A DNA stretch of 42,754 nucleotides, from positions 1-42,754 of the forward strand of contig JALUUL010000045.1 in assembly GCA_027021385.1 (NCBI GenBank), written 5' to 3'. Position numbers and translations under genes: made by a program. Under the pieces are notes generated by a model. That model did no database searches. It worked only from the letters and a program-made list of their open reading frames with translations, and was not told the DNA's origin. Positions 8,867-16,587 of this stretch are shown one piece after another (the stretch's first letter is position 1; the number at the start of each line of letters is the position of its first letter). The stretch is from Planctomycetota bacterium. Its GTDB lineage: Bacteria > Planctomycetota > UBA1135 > GCA-002748355.

Positions 8867-10333
8867 ATGAAGACGACCTTCCTCCTCTCCGTTCCGGTCC
8901 TCCTTCTCGTTCTCCTTACCTGCCGGGGGTCCGGCCCATCGAAGCCGTCCGCCGAGAGGTCCGGTTCCAAGCCCACGTCGAGGCCCGCGGCCTCCCCGTC
9001 TTCCCCTCCCTTCGCTCCGGCGAGGAGGGAGCGGGTGCCGGACTTCGGCGCCTGGGTCCCCGACTCGAGCCCCCGGGATCTCCCTCCTCCTCCCCGGGCC
9101 TTCGAACGCGTCTCGGCCGGGGTTCCCTGGCCGCGGGGCATCGTCTTCGTCGAGGATCGGCTCGTCGTTCTCGCCCGGGGGAGGCATCGCCGGGCCGGAG
9201 GTATCGATCCGAGGATCCGGGACCATTCGGGCAGCCTGTTCACTGTCGATCCGAGGATCTCCGAGACCGTACGTCCGGGACGGCTCGCCTCGAACGCCGT
9301 GATTCGCAACGCCGCCCTCCTCGCCCCGCCGGCCGATCCGCCCTTCCATCTCTACGACGGCCGGACGGAGCCGATCGAGGCCGTCCTGCTCGACCGGCCG
9401 TATTGCACGCTGGTCTACGACCGGGTCTCGAGGAACTTCTTCGTCTGCGGGTATTCGGGGGTCGACCTTCCCGGGGCGAGATTCCGGAAGAACGCGACCG
9501 ATTCGGTCCTCCGCTTCGATCTGAGGACCGAGCGCTGGTCGCTCGTCGAGGGGCACGATCCGAGGTCGGTGCGCCGGGAAGAACTCGGATACGTCGTGCC
9601 GAACGACCGGTATCCGCACGCGGACCCGAAGACCTCCCTTCCACCTCACGGATGGTTGAACGGTCCGAACGGGGCCTGCGTGTCGGGGCGCTACCTCCTC
9701 GTCTGTGGCAAGGACAACCACCTCGTCGCCGCCTACGACCTGCGGGGAATCCGGAAGGATCCGAGGTCCGGGCCGCCGCGCGGCCTTCCGGTCCTAGGAC
9801 CGGATCTCGAGATCGAGACGCCCTTGGGGCGGAAGAAGACGCGGGTCCTCGGACCCTCGGCGCTCGCCAGGTGGGGGGATCATCTCTACGTGGGCTACCG
9901 CACATCCTCGATCGTCCTCCGTTTCGACGTCGATGAGCGGGGCCTGCCCCGAAAGGAGACGGCGGCGCTCTGCGCGGTCTTCGAGCCCTGGGACCCTGAG
10001 ACCAAGAGGAGCGCGAACCTGATCGACATGGACTTCGATTCGAGGGGGCGTCTCTACGTGGCCTGCGCGAAGAGCGGGCGGATCTGGTGCATCGGGGTCC
10101 CCGATCCCTCGAGGCCCTTCTACGGGAACGATCGGGGGACGAGGAAACCGAGCGCCCCTCCGTTCCTGGACCTGGCCGTCCTCACCGGGAAGAAGACGAG
10201 CTGCGCGAACATCTGCTTCGACCCCGAGGACCGCCTCTACATCTGCGCGGGGAACTACGACACCGCTTCGGCGAAGATCGCCGGAGTCATCTACCGGGCC
10301 CTTCCCGGCATCCGGAAACGACGAGGGGACTGA
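8867..10333 (+). CDS. Lipoprotein with beta-propeller-like (NHL/SMP-30 style) body
   Basis: The 488-residue product begins with a lipoprotein signal peptide (MKTTFLLSVPVLLLVLLTC) with lipobox LLTC, Cys at residue 19. A Ser/Pro/Lys-rich linker follows to about residue 55. The body has repeated strand-rich units such as HLYDGRTEPIEAVLLDRPYC, RYLLVCGKDNHLVAAYDLRG, DFDSRGRLYVACAKSGRIWC and CFDPEDRLYICAGNYDTASA, whose D-x-x-G-R-L-Y pattern is typical of NHL or SMP-30-like propellers. Catalytic residues were not identified, so it may be a binding protein rather than a lactonase. It should be membrane-anchored, facing the periplasm or outside. It lies 63 bp before the amidoligase gene, so a shared transcript is possible. 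Confidence 0.75.
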   Translation: MKTTFLLSVPVLLLVLLTCRGSGPSKPSAERSGSKPTSRPAASPSSPPFAPARRERVPDFGAWVPDSSPRDLPPPPRAFERVSAGVPWPRGIVFVEDRLVVLARGRHRRAGGIDPRIRDHSGSLFTVDPRISETVRPGRLASNAVIRNAALLAPPADPPFHLYDGRTEPIEAVLLDRPYCTLVYDRVSRNFFVCGYSGVDLPGARFRKNATDSVLRFDLRTERWSLVEGHDPRSVRREELGYVVPNDRYPHADPKTSLPPHGWLNGPNGACVSGRYLLVCGKDNHLVAAYDLRGIRKDPRSGPPRGLPVLGPDLEIETPLGRKKTRVLGPSALARWGDHLYVGYRTSSIVLRFDVDERGLPRKETAALCAVFEPWDPETKRSANLIDMDFDSRGRLYVACAKSGRIWCIGVPDPSRPFYGNDRGTRKPSAPPFLDLAVLTGKKTSCANICFDPEDRLYICAGNYDTASAKIAGVIYRALPGIRKRRGD

Positions 10334-10396
10334 AGTCCCACTTCGGCCTCCGGAGATCCTGGTATCCTTCCCGGGATCCCGGTCCCCGGAGCGTGC

Positions 10397-12316
10397 ATGG
10401 GCGAGCATCGAGTCAGCGAGGTCCCCGACGAGGAACTGCAACGTGAGTTCATGAAGGCCCTGCTCGAGGAGGCGCGGGTCCTCGAGCGCATGCTCGAGGA
10501 GGACAGCCTCTTCGACCATGGACCCCGCCGGATCGGCGCCGAGCAGGAACTCTTCCTCGTCGATTCCTCCTGCCGTCCAGCCCCGATCGCGATGGAGATC
10601 CTCGAGTCCTGCAAGGATCCCCGCTGCACGACCGAACTCGGACGGTTCAACCTCGAGATCAATCTCTCCCCGAGGGTTCTCGAGGGGGATTGTCTCTCGA
10701 GGATGGAGGAGGAGTGCAGGGATCTCGTCGCCCGGCTGCACCGGGCCGCGCGGCCGCACGGAGGCGAGGTCGTCCTCTGCGGGATCCTCCCGACGCTGCG
10801 CGCGGCCGACCTGACCCTCGCCAACATGACCCCGGCCCCCCGCTACTACGCGCTGAACCGGATCGTGCGCCGGATGAGGGACGGAAACCTCCATCTCCTG
10901 ATCAAGGGCATCGACGAACTCGACTTCGAACACGACAACGTTCTCCTGGAGGCCGTCAACACGAGCTTCCAGGTCCATTTCCAGGTCCGGCCGTCGGAGT
11001 TCGCCGCCCTCTACAACCTCGCCCAGGTCGTGACCGCCCCGGTCCTCGCGGCCGCGGTCAACAGTCCGCTCCTGCTCGGAAAGCGGTTGTGGAGGGAATC
11101 GCGGATCGCGGTCTTCCAGCATTCGGTGGACGCCAGGTCCCCCGCGCGGAAGGCGCGGGGGCATCGTCCCCGCGTTCATTTCGGGGACTCCTGGGTGGAG
11201 AGGAGCGTGCTCGAGATCTACCGGGAGGACATCGCCCGCTATCGGGTCATGCTGGCGCAGGCGATCGAGGAGGACGCCGGGGCGGTCCTCGAGAGCGGAC
11301 GCGCGCCCGAACTGAGGGCGCTGAGGCTCCACAACGGCACGGTCTATCGTTGGAACCGGGCGTGTTACGGGGTGCAGGACGAACGGGCTCACCTGCGCAT
11401 CGAGAACCGGGTCCTGCCCTCGGGGCCCACGGTCCTGGACGAGATCTCGAACGCGGCCTTCTTCTTCGGGCTCATGAGCGGCCTGGGGGCCGAGGTCGAG
11501 GACGTGACCGCACGGATCGGCTTCGACGAGGCGAAGGACAACTTCTTCGCGGCCGCCCGCCACGGGCTGAAGGCGCAGTTGACCTGGTTCGACGGCGAAC
11601 ACCTCCCCGCGGTCGAACTGATCTCGAAGCGGCTGTTGCCCGTCGCCGAGAGAGGGCTCGAATCCGCGTCGATCCCCGGGACGGACATCGAGCGGTACCT
11701 GGGGACGATCCGCGCGAGGGTCGAGAGCGGGCGGACCGGAGCGGCCTGGTGCCTGCGCTCCCTCGCCGGAATGGAGGAGGGGGGAGGAAGCCTGGATCGA
11801 CGCCTGCGCGCACTGACGAAATCGATGCGCCTCCGCCAACGCCGGGGCAGGCCCGTCCACAGCTGGGAGGACGCGACGCTCGAGGACGCCCCGGCCTGGA
11901 TGGAGAGCTACCGCACGATCGGGCAGTTTATGACGACGGATCTCTTCACCGTCCGCCCCGACGACCTCGTCGATTTCGCAGCGAGCCTGATGGAATGGGA
12001 GCACATCCGGCACGTGCCGGTCGAGGACGACCGGGGGGCTCTCCTCGGGCTCGTATCGCATCGCGCCCTGCTCCGTCTCGTCGCGAGGGGGACCGAGAAG
12101 GAGGGCCGGCCGATCGCGGTCCGCGAGGTCATGAAGGCCGATCCCCTGGCGGTCCCGCCCGACACTCCGACCCTCGAGGCGATCCGGCTGATGCGCGACC
12201 ACAAGGTGGGCTGCCTTCCGGTCGTCGAGGACGGCAGGCTCCTCGGGATCGTGACGGAGCGGGACCTCCTCAACGTCGCGGCCGCGCTTGTCGAAGAGAA
12301 GTTGCGGGAAGCCTGA
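10397..12316 (+). CDS. Glutamate-cysteine ligase-like (GCS2/COG2170-type) amidoligase fused to a CBS pair
   Basis: The 639-residue product has a GCS2-like catalytic region over about residues 35-430: the ATP/Mg-binding GAEQELFLVD (E49, E51), LGRFNLEINLSPR, a long core with HFQVRP and NSPLLLGKRLWRESRIAVFQ, and NRVLPSGPTVLDEISNAAFF. The last part is a CBS pair, about 507-560 (FMTTDLFTVRPDDLVDFAAS) and 575-632 (VMKADPLAVPPDTPTLEAIR), a regulatory module that usually binds adenosyl nucleotides. This enzyme class makes amide bonds between a glutamate-like carboxylate and an amine, using ATP. The actual substrate is unknown; glutathione synthesis is not implied, since no glutathione synthetase is nearby. 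Next comes an AstE/AspA-type hydrolase, 31 bp away, a plausible functional partner. Confidence 0.85.
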   Translation: MGEHRVSEVPDEELQREFMKALLEEARVLERMLEEDSLFDHGPRRIGAEQELFLVDSSCRPAPIAMEILESCKDPRCTTELGRFNLEINLSPRVLEGDCLSRMEEECRDLVARLHRAARPHGGEVVLCGILPTLRAADLTLANMTPAPRYYALNRIVRRMRDGNLHLLIKGIDELDFEHDNVLLEAVNTSFQVHFQVRPSEFAALYNLAQVVTAPVLAAAVNSPLLLGKRLWRESRIAVFQHSVDARSPARKARGHRPRVHFGDSWVERSVLEIYREDIARYRVMLAQAIEEDAGAVLESGRAPELRALRLHNGTVYRWNRACYGVQDERAHLRIENRVLPSGPTVLDEISNAAFFFGLMSGLGAEVEDVTARIGFDEAKDNFFAAARHGLKAQLTWFDGEHLPAVELISKRLLPVAERGLESASIPGTDIERYLGTIRARVESGRTGAAWCLRSLAGMEEGGGSLDRRLRALTKSMRLRQRRGRPVHSWEDATLEDAPAWMESYRTIGQFMTTDLFTVRPDDLVDFAASLMEWEHIRHVPVEDDRGALLGLVSHRALLRLVARGTEKEGRPIAVREVMKADPLAVPPDTPTLEAIRLMRDHKVGCLPVVEDGRLLGIVTERDLLNVAAALVEEKLREA

Positions 12317-12347
12317 GGGCTTCCCCCGGGACGACGCGGAGGGCGGG

Positions 12348-13517
12348 GTGCGCGACTTCGACGACAGGCGGCCGGCGGGCGGGCCTGCTCTCGGAGAGCG
12401 GAGGATCGGGGCCTTCGAGAAAGGTCGATCCGGTCCCCTCGTCTTCCTGGTCGGAGGGGTCCATGGAAACGAACCCGAGGGTCTCGAGGCGGGGCGTCGC
12501 GTCCTCGCGAGGCTCGCCCGGGACGATCCGCCGTTCCGTGGGCGCGTCGTCCTGGTTGCGGGCAACCTGACGGCGCTGGCCCGGGGGCGGCGCTTCGTCG
12601 ATCTCGACCTGAACCGGATGTGGACGGAGACCTCCTACCCGCCCCCGGGCGGCGCTCCGCGCCCGGGGGAACCGGTCGAGTTCTGGGAGCGGCGTGCGCT
12701 CGCCGAGGTCTTCGCCGAGGAATGCCGGGCCGCGGAGGGCCGGAGGATCGCCTGTCTCGATCTCCACAGCTGTTCGTCGGAGGGGGCGCCGTTCGCCTGC
12801 ATGGGGGACACGATCCGCAACCGGCGGCTCGCCTTCGCCCTACCGATCCCCGTTCTGCTCGGTCTCGAGGAGACCCTCGACGGCACCCTGCTCGACCATT
12901 TCTACGTAAGGGGGCACGTGGCCGTCGCGGTCGAGGGGGGGCGGAGCGGTCTACCCTCGACGGTCGAGCGTCTCGAGGATCTCTGCTGGTTCGCCCTCGC
13001 CGGGATGGGCTGCCTCGAGACTTCTGCGATCCCCGGACTCGAAGAACGGCGGGCGCGGCTCACGGAAGCCTGCGCGGGCCTGCCCCGCGTCCTCGAGATC
13101 CGGTACCGGGAAGCCCTCGAACCCGGGGACCGGTTCGAGATGGGTTCGGGCTTTCGCACCTTCGACCGAGTCGAGCGGGGTCGGCTCCTCGCGCGGAAGA
13201 ACGGAGGCGAGTGTCGCGCCCCGGAGGACGGCTATCTCCTCCTCCCTCTCTACCAGGGGCAGGGGAACGACGGCTTCTTCCTGGGGCGGCGGGTCCGGCC
13301 GTTCTGGCTCCGGGTCTCCGCGATCCTGCGCCGCCTGCGGGTCTTCAAGATGCTGCCGCTCCTGCCGGGCGTGCGCAGGGACCCCGACCGCCCGCGGAGC
13401 CTGGTCGTGGATCCTGCCGTCGCGCGCTGGCGGACGATCGAGATCCTCCACCTCCTGGGCTACCGCAAGGAACGGCCCCGGGGAGGGCTCCTGGTCTTCT
13501 CCCGCCGGCCGGACTAG
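12348..13517 (+). CDS. Succinylglutamate desuccinylase/aspartoacylase-family zinc hydrolase
   Basis: M14-like AstE/AspA enzymes cleave amide bonds of acylated amino acids with one zinc ion. The expected residues are visible: GGVHGNEPEG supplies ligands H39 and E42, DLHS supplies H140, and the VAVEGG glutamate (E196) is the likely catalytic base. RFVDLDLNRMW, a substrate-binding stretch, is also present. The C-terminal part (about 250-330) is beta-rich, ending in a lipoyl-like GYLLLPLYQGQGNDGFFLG motif as in the family. The GTG at 12348 is chosen because GGAGGG lies five bases before it; an in-frame ATG at 12288 would overlap the amidoligase and add 20 unconserved residues. It may hydrolyse or trim the product of the upstream amidoligase, which is inference from adjacency. 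Confidence 0.82.
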   Translation: MRDFDDRRPAGGPALGERRIGAFEKGRSGPLVFLVGGVHGNEPEGLEAGRRVLARLARDDPPFRGRVVLVAGNLTALARGRRFVDLDLNRMWTETSYPPPGGAPRPGEPVEFWERRALAEVFAEECRAAEGRRIACLDLHSCSSEGAPFACMGDTIRNRRLAFALPIPVLLGLEETLDGTLLDHFYVRGHVAVAVEGGRSGLPSTVERLEDLCWFALAGMGCLETSAIPGLEERRARLTEACAGLPRVLEIRYREALEPGDRFEMGSGFRTFDRVERGRLLARKNGGECRAPEDGYLLLPLYQGQGNDGFFLGRRVRPFWLRVSAILRRLRVFKMLPLLPGVRRDPDRPRSLVVDPAVARWRTIEILHLLGYRKERPRGGLLVFSRRPD

Positions 13518-13530
13518 GAAGTCCGCCACC

Positions 13531-13548
13531 CCGGGAACGCCTTCCCGG
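13531..13548. repeat. Perfect stem-loop between the hydrolase gene and folE
   Basis: CCGGGAA (13531-13537), loop CGCC, TTCCCGG (13542-13548) form a perfect 7-bp stem. Flanking CCGCC (13524-13528) and GGCGG (13555-13559) can extend it as an outer stem. No T-run follows, so it is not a classical intrinsic terminator; it could slow transcription or separate the upstream genes from folE. Confidence 0.45.
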
Positions 13549-13589
13549 AGGACCGGCGGTATCGTGTGCGCCTTCCACGGAGGAACGAG

Positions 13590-14141
13590 ATGCAGCAGGA
13601 GATACGCAGGATCCTCGAATCGGTCGGGGAGGACCCCGGCCGGGAGGGCCTCCTCCGCACCCCCGAGCGGGTGGAGCGCGCCTGGAGATACCTCCTCAAG
13701 GGATACGAGGAAGATCCCCGGGAGGTCATCGGGCGGGGGGTCTTCGAGGCCGTCTGCGACGAGATGGTGCTCGTGAAGGACATCGAACTCTACTCGATGT
13801 GCGAGCACCATATGCTCCCCTTCTTCGGGAAGGCCCACGTCGCCTACGTGCCCGACAGGAAGATCGTCGGGCTGTCCAAGATCCCCCGCGTCGTCGACAT
13901 CTACGCGCGGCGGCTCCAGGTGCAGGAGCGGATGACCGTGCAGATCGCCGAGGCCCTCGAGGAGGTCCTGCAGCCCAAGGGGGTCGGGGTCATCATCGAG
14001 GCCTCCCATCTCTGCATGATGATGCGGGGCGTCCAGAAGCAGAATTCGGTGACGATCACCTCCTGCGTGCGGGGGCGCTTTCGGAGCGACGAGCGCACGC
14101 GTGCGGAGTTCATGCGGCTTCTCCACGGCATGCACGGTTGA
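13590..14141 (+). CDS. folE: GTP cyclohydrolase I
   Basis: FolE converts GTP to 7,8-dihydroneopterin triphosphate, the first step to tetrahydrofolate and other pterins, as a homodecamer. The 183-residue product has zinc ligands C71 and H74 in [20 protein letters not shown] and C142 in [10 protein letters not shown], the [23 protein letters not shown] segment that shapes the active site, and the final [13 protein letters not shown]. The N-terminal helix with [13 protein letters not shown] is typical. The ATG at 13590 is preceded by CGGAGGA at a good distance; an ATG at 13566 would add eight residues before it. The next gene overlaps its stop codon, so folE and the oxidoreductase are likely translationally coupled. 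Confidence 0.96.
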   Translation: MQQEIRRILESVGEDPGREGLLRTPERVERAWRYLLKGYEEDPREVIGRGVFEAVCDEMVLVKDIELYSMCEHHMLPFFGKAHVAYVPDRKIVGLSKIPRVVDIYARRLQVQERMTVQIAEALEEVLQPKGVGVIIEASHLCMMMRGVQKQNSVTITSCVRGRFRSDERTRAEFMRLLHGMHG

Positions 14142-15607
14142 GTCCCGCCTCGAGGTTCCGCCACGAACTTCCCGACCCGGGCTGGCCGACCCGGGAGGAG
14201 GCGCGTGCCGCCAGGCTCTTCTCCGAGGGGAGGCTCGGCCCCCTGCGCACGCGCACGAGGTGCTGGGTGCCGGCGATGGTCCCCTGGCGCGCGGGAGAGG
14301 ACGGCTGCGTCACCCCGGAGGTGCTCGACTGGTACGGACGCTTCGCGGCGGGAGCCCCGGGCGTGCTCGTCGTCGAGGCGACGGGGATCCGGGATGTCCC
14401 GAGCGGTCCGCTCCTCCGGATCGGTCACGATCGTTTCGTACCGGGACTCGTGGACCTCGTCGAGAGGGTCCGCGAGGAGAGCGGGGGACGAACGCGCCTT
14501 CTGATCCAGATCCTCGATTTTCTGAGGATCCGGAAGAGGCCGGATCCGAAGCGGTACTTCTCGGAGTTTCTCGTCCTCCGCGAGGATCTGCGCGCGGCCC
14601 TCGAGGCCCGTGATCCCGGGCTCGCCGGCGCCGACGAGACGAGATTGCGCGCGGCCCTACTTGCGATGCCCGATCCCGATCGCCGCGCTCTCCTGAGTCC
14701 CCGTGAACTGCGGGACCTCGACTTCGGGGCTCGCGAGACCGTGAACGATCTCCACCTGCCCTGGATCGCCGACCTTCCGGCCCGCCTTCCGGGGCTCTTC
14801 GCGGCCGCGGCGGGGCGGGCCCGCGAGGCGGGCTTCAACGGCGTCGAACTGCACTTCGCCCATGCATACACGATGGCCGGCTTCCTCTCGCGCACGAACC
14901 GGCGCGGAGACGGATACGGAGGGGATCCCGAGGCCAGGCGTCGCCTTCCGCTCGAGGTCTTCGATGCCGTCCGCAAGGAAGTCGGGATGGACTTCTGCGT
15001 CGGCTGCCGGCTCTGCGGGGACGAGGTCATTCCCGGGGGCGACCGCATCGAGGATGCGATCGGGCACTGTCTGGCCTTCGCGAAGCGAGGCTTCGACTTC
15101 CTGTCGATCTCCAAGGGAGGGAAGTTCGAGGACGCGAAGCAGCCGAGGATCGGGGAGGCGGCCTATCCCTACACGGGACCTTCCGGCCACGAGTGCATGC
15201 CGACGATCCGCATCGACGAGCGGGGTCCGTTCGGGCGCAATGTGGGGCTCGCGGCTCGGATCCGAAGGGCCTTGCGGGAACGGGGCTTTATGACCCCGGT
15301 CGTGACCGCGGGGGGGATCTGCGGTTTCGCCCAGGCCGAGGCGATCCTCGAGCGGGGAGAGGCCGACTTCGTCGCCGCGGCCCGGCAGAGCCTCGCCGAT
15401 CCGGACTGGTTCCGGAAGATGGAACTCGGAAGGGGCGCCGAGGTCCGTCGTTGCACCTACACGAACTACTGCGAGGGCCTCGATCGCCGCCACAAGGAAG
15501 TCACCTGCAAGCTCTGGGACCGGGATTTCCGGGACGATCCCTCCGCGCCCCGCAGCAGGGACGGCAAGCGCAGACTCTGTCCTCCCCCTTGGACCCCTCC
15601 CGCCTGA
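14138..15607 (+). CDS. NADH:flavin oxidoreductase, old yellow enzyme family
   Basis: A flavin TIM-barrel protein of about 489 residues. Visible features are the N-terminal [18 protein letters not shown] (first barrel strand and FMN-contacting loop), the signature [20 protein letters not shown] followed by RRGDGYGG in place of HGAHGYLLxQFLSPxxNxRxDx[23 protein letters not shown] and [16 protein letters not shown] for FMN phosphate binding. The end has cysteines in [13 protein letters not shown] and VTCKLWDR, resembling the Cys motif after the barrel in the dienoyl-CoA reductase branch, but the second FAD/NAD half is missing. The start is uncertain: the TTG at 14138 overlaps the folE stop (TTGA) and keeps the conserved N-terminus, while in-frame ATG/GTG codons further in would remove it. 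The substrate is unknown. Confidence 0.82.
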   Translation: MSPASRFRHELPDPGWPTREEARAARLFSEGRLGPLRTRTRCWVPAMVPWRAGEDGCVTPEVLDWYGRFAAGAPGVLVVEATGIRDVPSGPLLRIGHDRFVPGLVDLVERVREESGGRTRLLIQILDFLRIRKRPDPKRYFSEFLVLREDLRAALEARDPGLAGADETRLRAALLAMPDPDRRALLSPRELRDLDFGARETVNDLHLPWIADLPARLPGLFAAAAGRAREAGFNGVELHFAHAYTMAGFLSRTNRRGDGYGGDPEARRRLPLEVFDAVRKEVGMDFCVGCRLCGDEVIPGGDRIEDAIGHCLAFAKRGFDFLSISKGGKFEDAKQPRIGEAAYPYTGPSGHECMPTIRIDERGPFGRNVGLAARIRRALRERGFMTPVVTAGGICGFAQAEAILERGEADFVAAARQSLADPDWFRKMELGRGAEVRRCTYTNYCEGLDRRHKEVTCKLWDRDFRDDPSAPRSRDGKRRLCPPPWTPPA

Positions 15608-15659
15608 AACCTCCGAGCGGGATCTTTCGGATCTCCGCGGGTCCGATCCGCGCCGGAGT

Positions 15660-16010
15660 TCAGAAGGGCTGGATCGGCCCGTAGGCGCGGAATGCGCAGA
15701 GCTGGATGAGGACCAGGATCGAGGCGGCGAGGACCAGTTCCGCGAAGTAGGTCCGCCTGAGGCCCTTGGGACTCCGGCGGGCGAGGAACCCGTCGATCGC
15801 GAAGGCCAGCAGGAACAGGACGTCGATGGCCGTGAGGATTCCGAACTGGGTCGAATCGATCAGATGGAAGGGGGCCTCCGGAGCGATCACCGGCATCTCG
15901 TACGTGCACAGGACCCAAATGAACCAGATCGAGCACAGCCCGAAATACACGAGGGCCGCGAGGACCGAGGGTCGGAACACGGGGAAGGAAGAGGGGCGGA
16001 TCGCTTTCAC
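15660..16010 (-). CDS. Small membrane protein with three predicted transmembrane segments
   Basis: A 116-residue protein starting at GTG 16010, preceded by GGAGGCGAAG. Hydrophobic spans lie at about residues 15-37 (LAALVYFGLCSIWFIWVLCT), 54-74 (FGILTAIDVLFLLAFAIDGF) and 87-106 (YFAELVLAASILVLIQLCAF), separated by short basic loops (LARRSPKGLRR). The positive-inside rule would place the Arg-rich loop in the cytoplasm. No family was recognised. It is convergent with the oxidoreductase gene, 52 bp apart, and seems to have its own promoter. Clear hydrophobic periodicity supports it being a real gene. Confidence 0.7.
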   Translation of the reverse strand: MKAIRPSSFPVFRPSVLAALVYFGLCSIWFIWVLCTYEMPVIAPEAPFHLIDSTQFGILTAIDVLFLLAFAIDGFLARRSPKGLRRTYFAELVLAASILVLIQLCAFRAYGPIQPF

Positions 16011-16037
16011 CTTCGCCTCCAGGTCATGGGGTCGGAC

Positions 16038-16066
16038 ATTCTACTCCATTGCGGGTTTCCTGTCCG
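16038..16066 (-). promoter_or_regulatory. Predicted promoter of the small membrane protein gene
   Basis: On the minus strand CGGACA (16066-16061, four of six matches to TTGACA) and TAGAAT (16043-16038, five of six to TATAAT) are 17 bases apart. The predicted transcription start near 16031 leaves about 20 bases including the ribosome-binding site before the GTG at 16010. By eye only. Confidence 0.4.
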
Positions 16067-16326
16067 CGGTCCGTCCGTCCCCATCGGGCGATTTGCGATG
16101 CCTTCGTGCCTGGAAACGAGGCGAAGGATGGGTCCGGGGAGTAGAGGCATGAGGCCCCCCCCCGCCGACATTCGGTACGGCTCGCCGGAAGATTTTGGAA
16201 GGATTCGGTTTGCGGAGAGGAAGCCTCGAGGGATGGAGCCCGGTTCGTGCAGGACGGACCTGGGCGGGTGGTCCGGCCCGGGGAGGGAGGGGAGGACCTG
16301 GAAACGTTCGGAGGCCGTTCCGGAAA

Positions 16327-16356
16327 GGACTTGCGGTGACCGGGTCACGCAAGTCC
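16327..16356. repeat. Long imperfect palindrome upstream of the clpX-like gene
   Basis: The arms are GGACTTGCGGTGACC (16327-16341) and GGTCACGCAAGTCC (16343-16356). The right arm is the exact reverse complement of the left one apart from one extra G in the left, with a single G between them. It could be an operator for a dimeric regulator or, as RNA, a strong hairpin. There is no T-run after it, so a terminator is unlikely. Confidence 0.6.
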
Positions 16357-16587
16357 TCCACCGCCTTGGAAGTCCCCATCGCATCGATACCATCCGGGAA
16401 GTCGCCGGTTTCGTGTTCCCGGCGGTGGGCCGCGGGTCCTCGAACCGCGGTAGAGGAAATCGTCTCTCCTAAACGGTGTTCCCGTGTTTCGGGTCGGGCC
16501 CGGGGTCCGTACCCGGGGAAGCGCCGGGTCGCGGGGGGCGCTCTTGTTGTCGATCGTCGTCCGCCAGAGGTCGGAGGAGGTGCCTGC

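Larger units (their letters stand above)
16011..16587. other. 577-bp non-coding stretch upstream of the clpX-like gene
   Basis: No gene is supported. It lies between the divergent small membrane protein gene and the clpX-like gene, and contains the minus-strand promoter at 16038-16066, the long inverted repeat at 16327-16356 and, at 16573-16580, the purine-rich ribosome-binding site of the clpX-like gene. An open plus-strand frame that extends the clpX-like gene back to 16195 encodes Arg/Gly/Pro-rich sequence without family resemblance and is rejected. The size and dyad leave room for a regulatory leader or small RNA. Confidence 0.5.

Noticed and set aside
9794..12565. Long minus-strand open frame across the amidoligase gene
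   Set aside because: High GC makes antisense frames long. The sense strand encodes clear GCS2 and CBS motifs, and the antisense product has no known domain.
12620..14137. Long in-frame extension upstream of the oxidoreductase
   Set aside because: This stretch overlaps the hydrolase gene and folE and is low-complexity; only the part from 14138 resembles the enzyme.
16195..16587. Upstream extension of the clpX-like frame
   Set aside because: It encodes Arg/Gly-rich sequence, has no ClpX zinc domain, and the ATG at 16588 has a strong ribosome-binding site.
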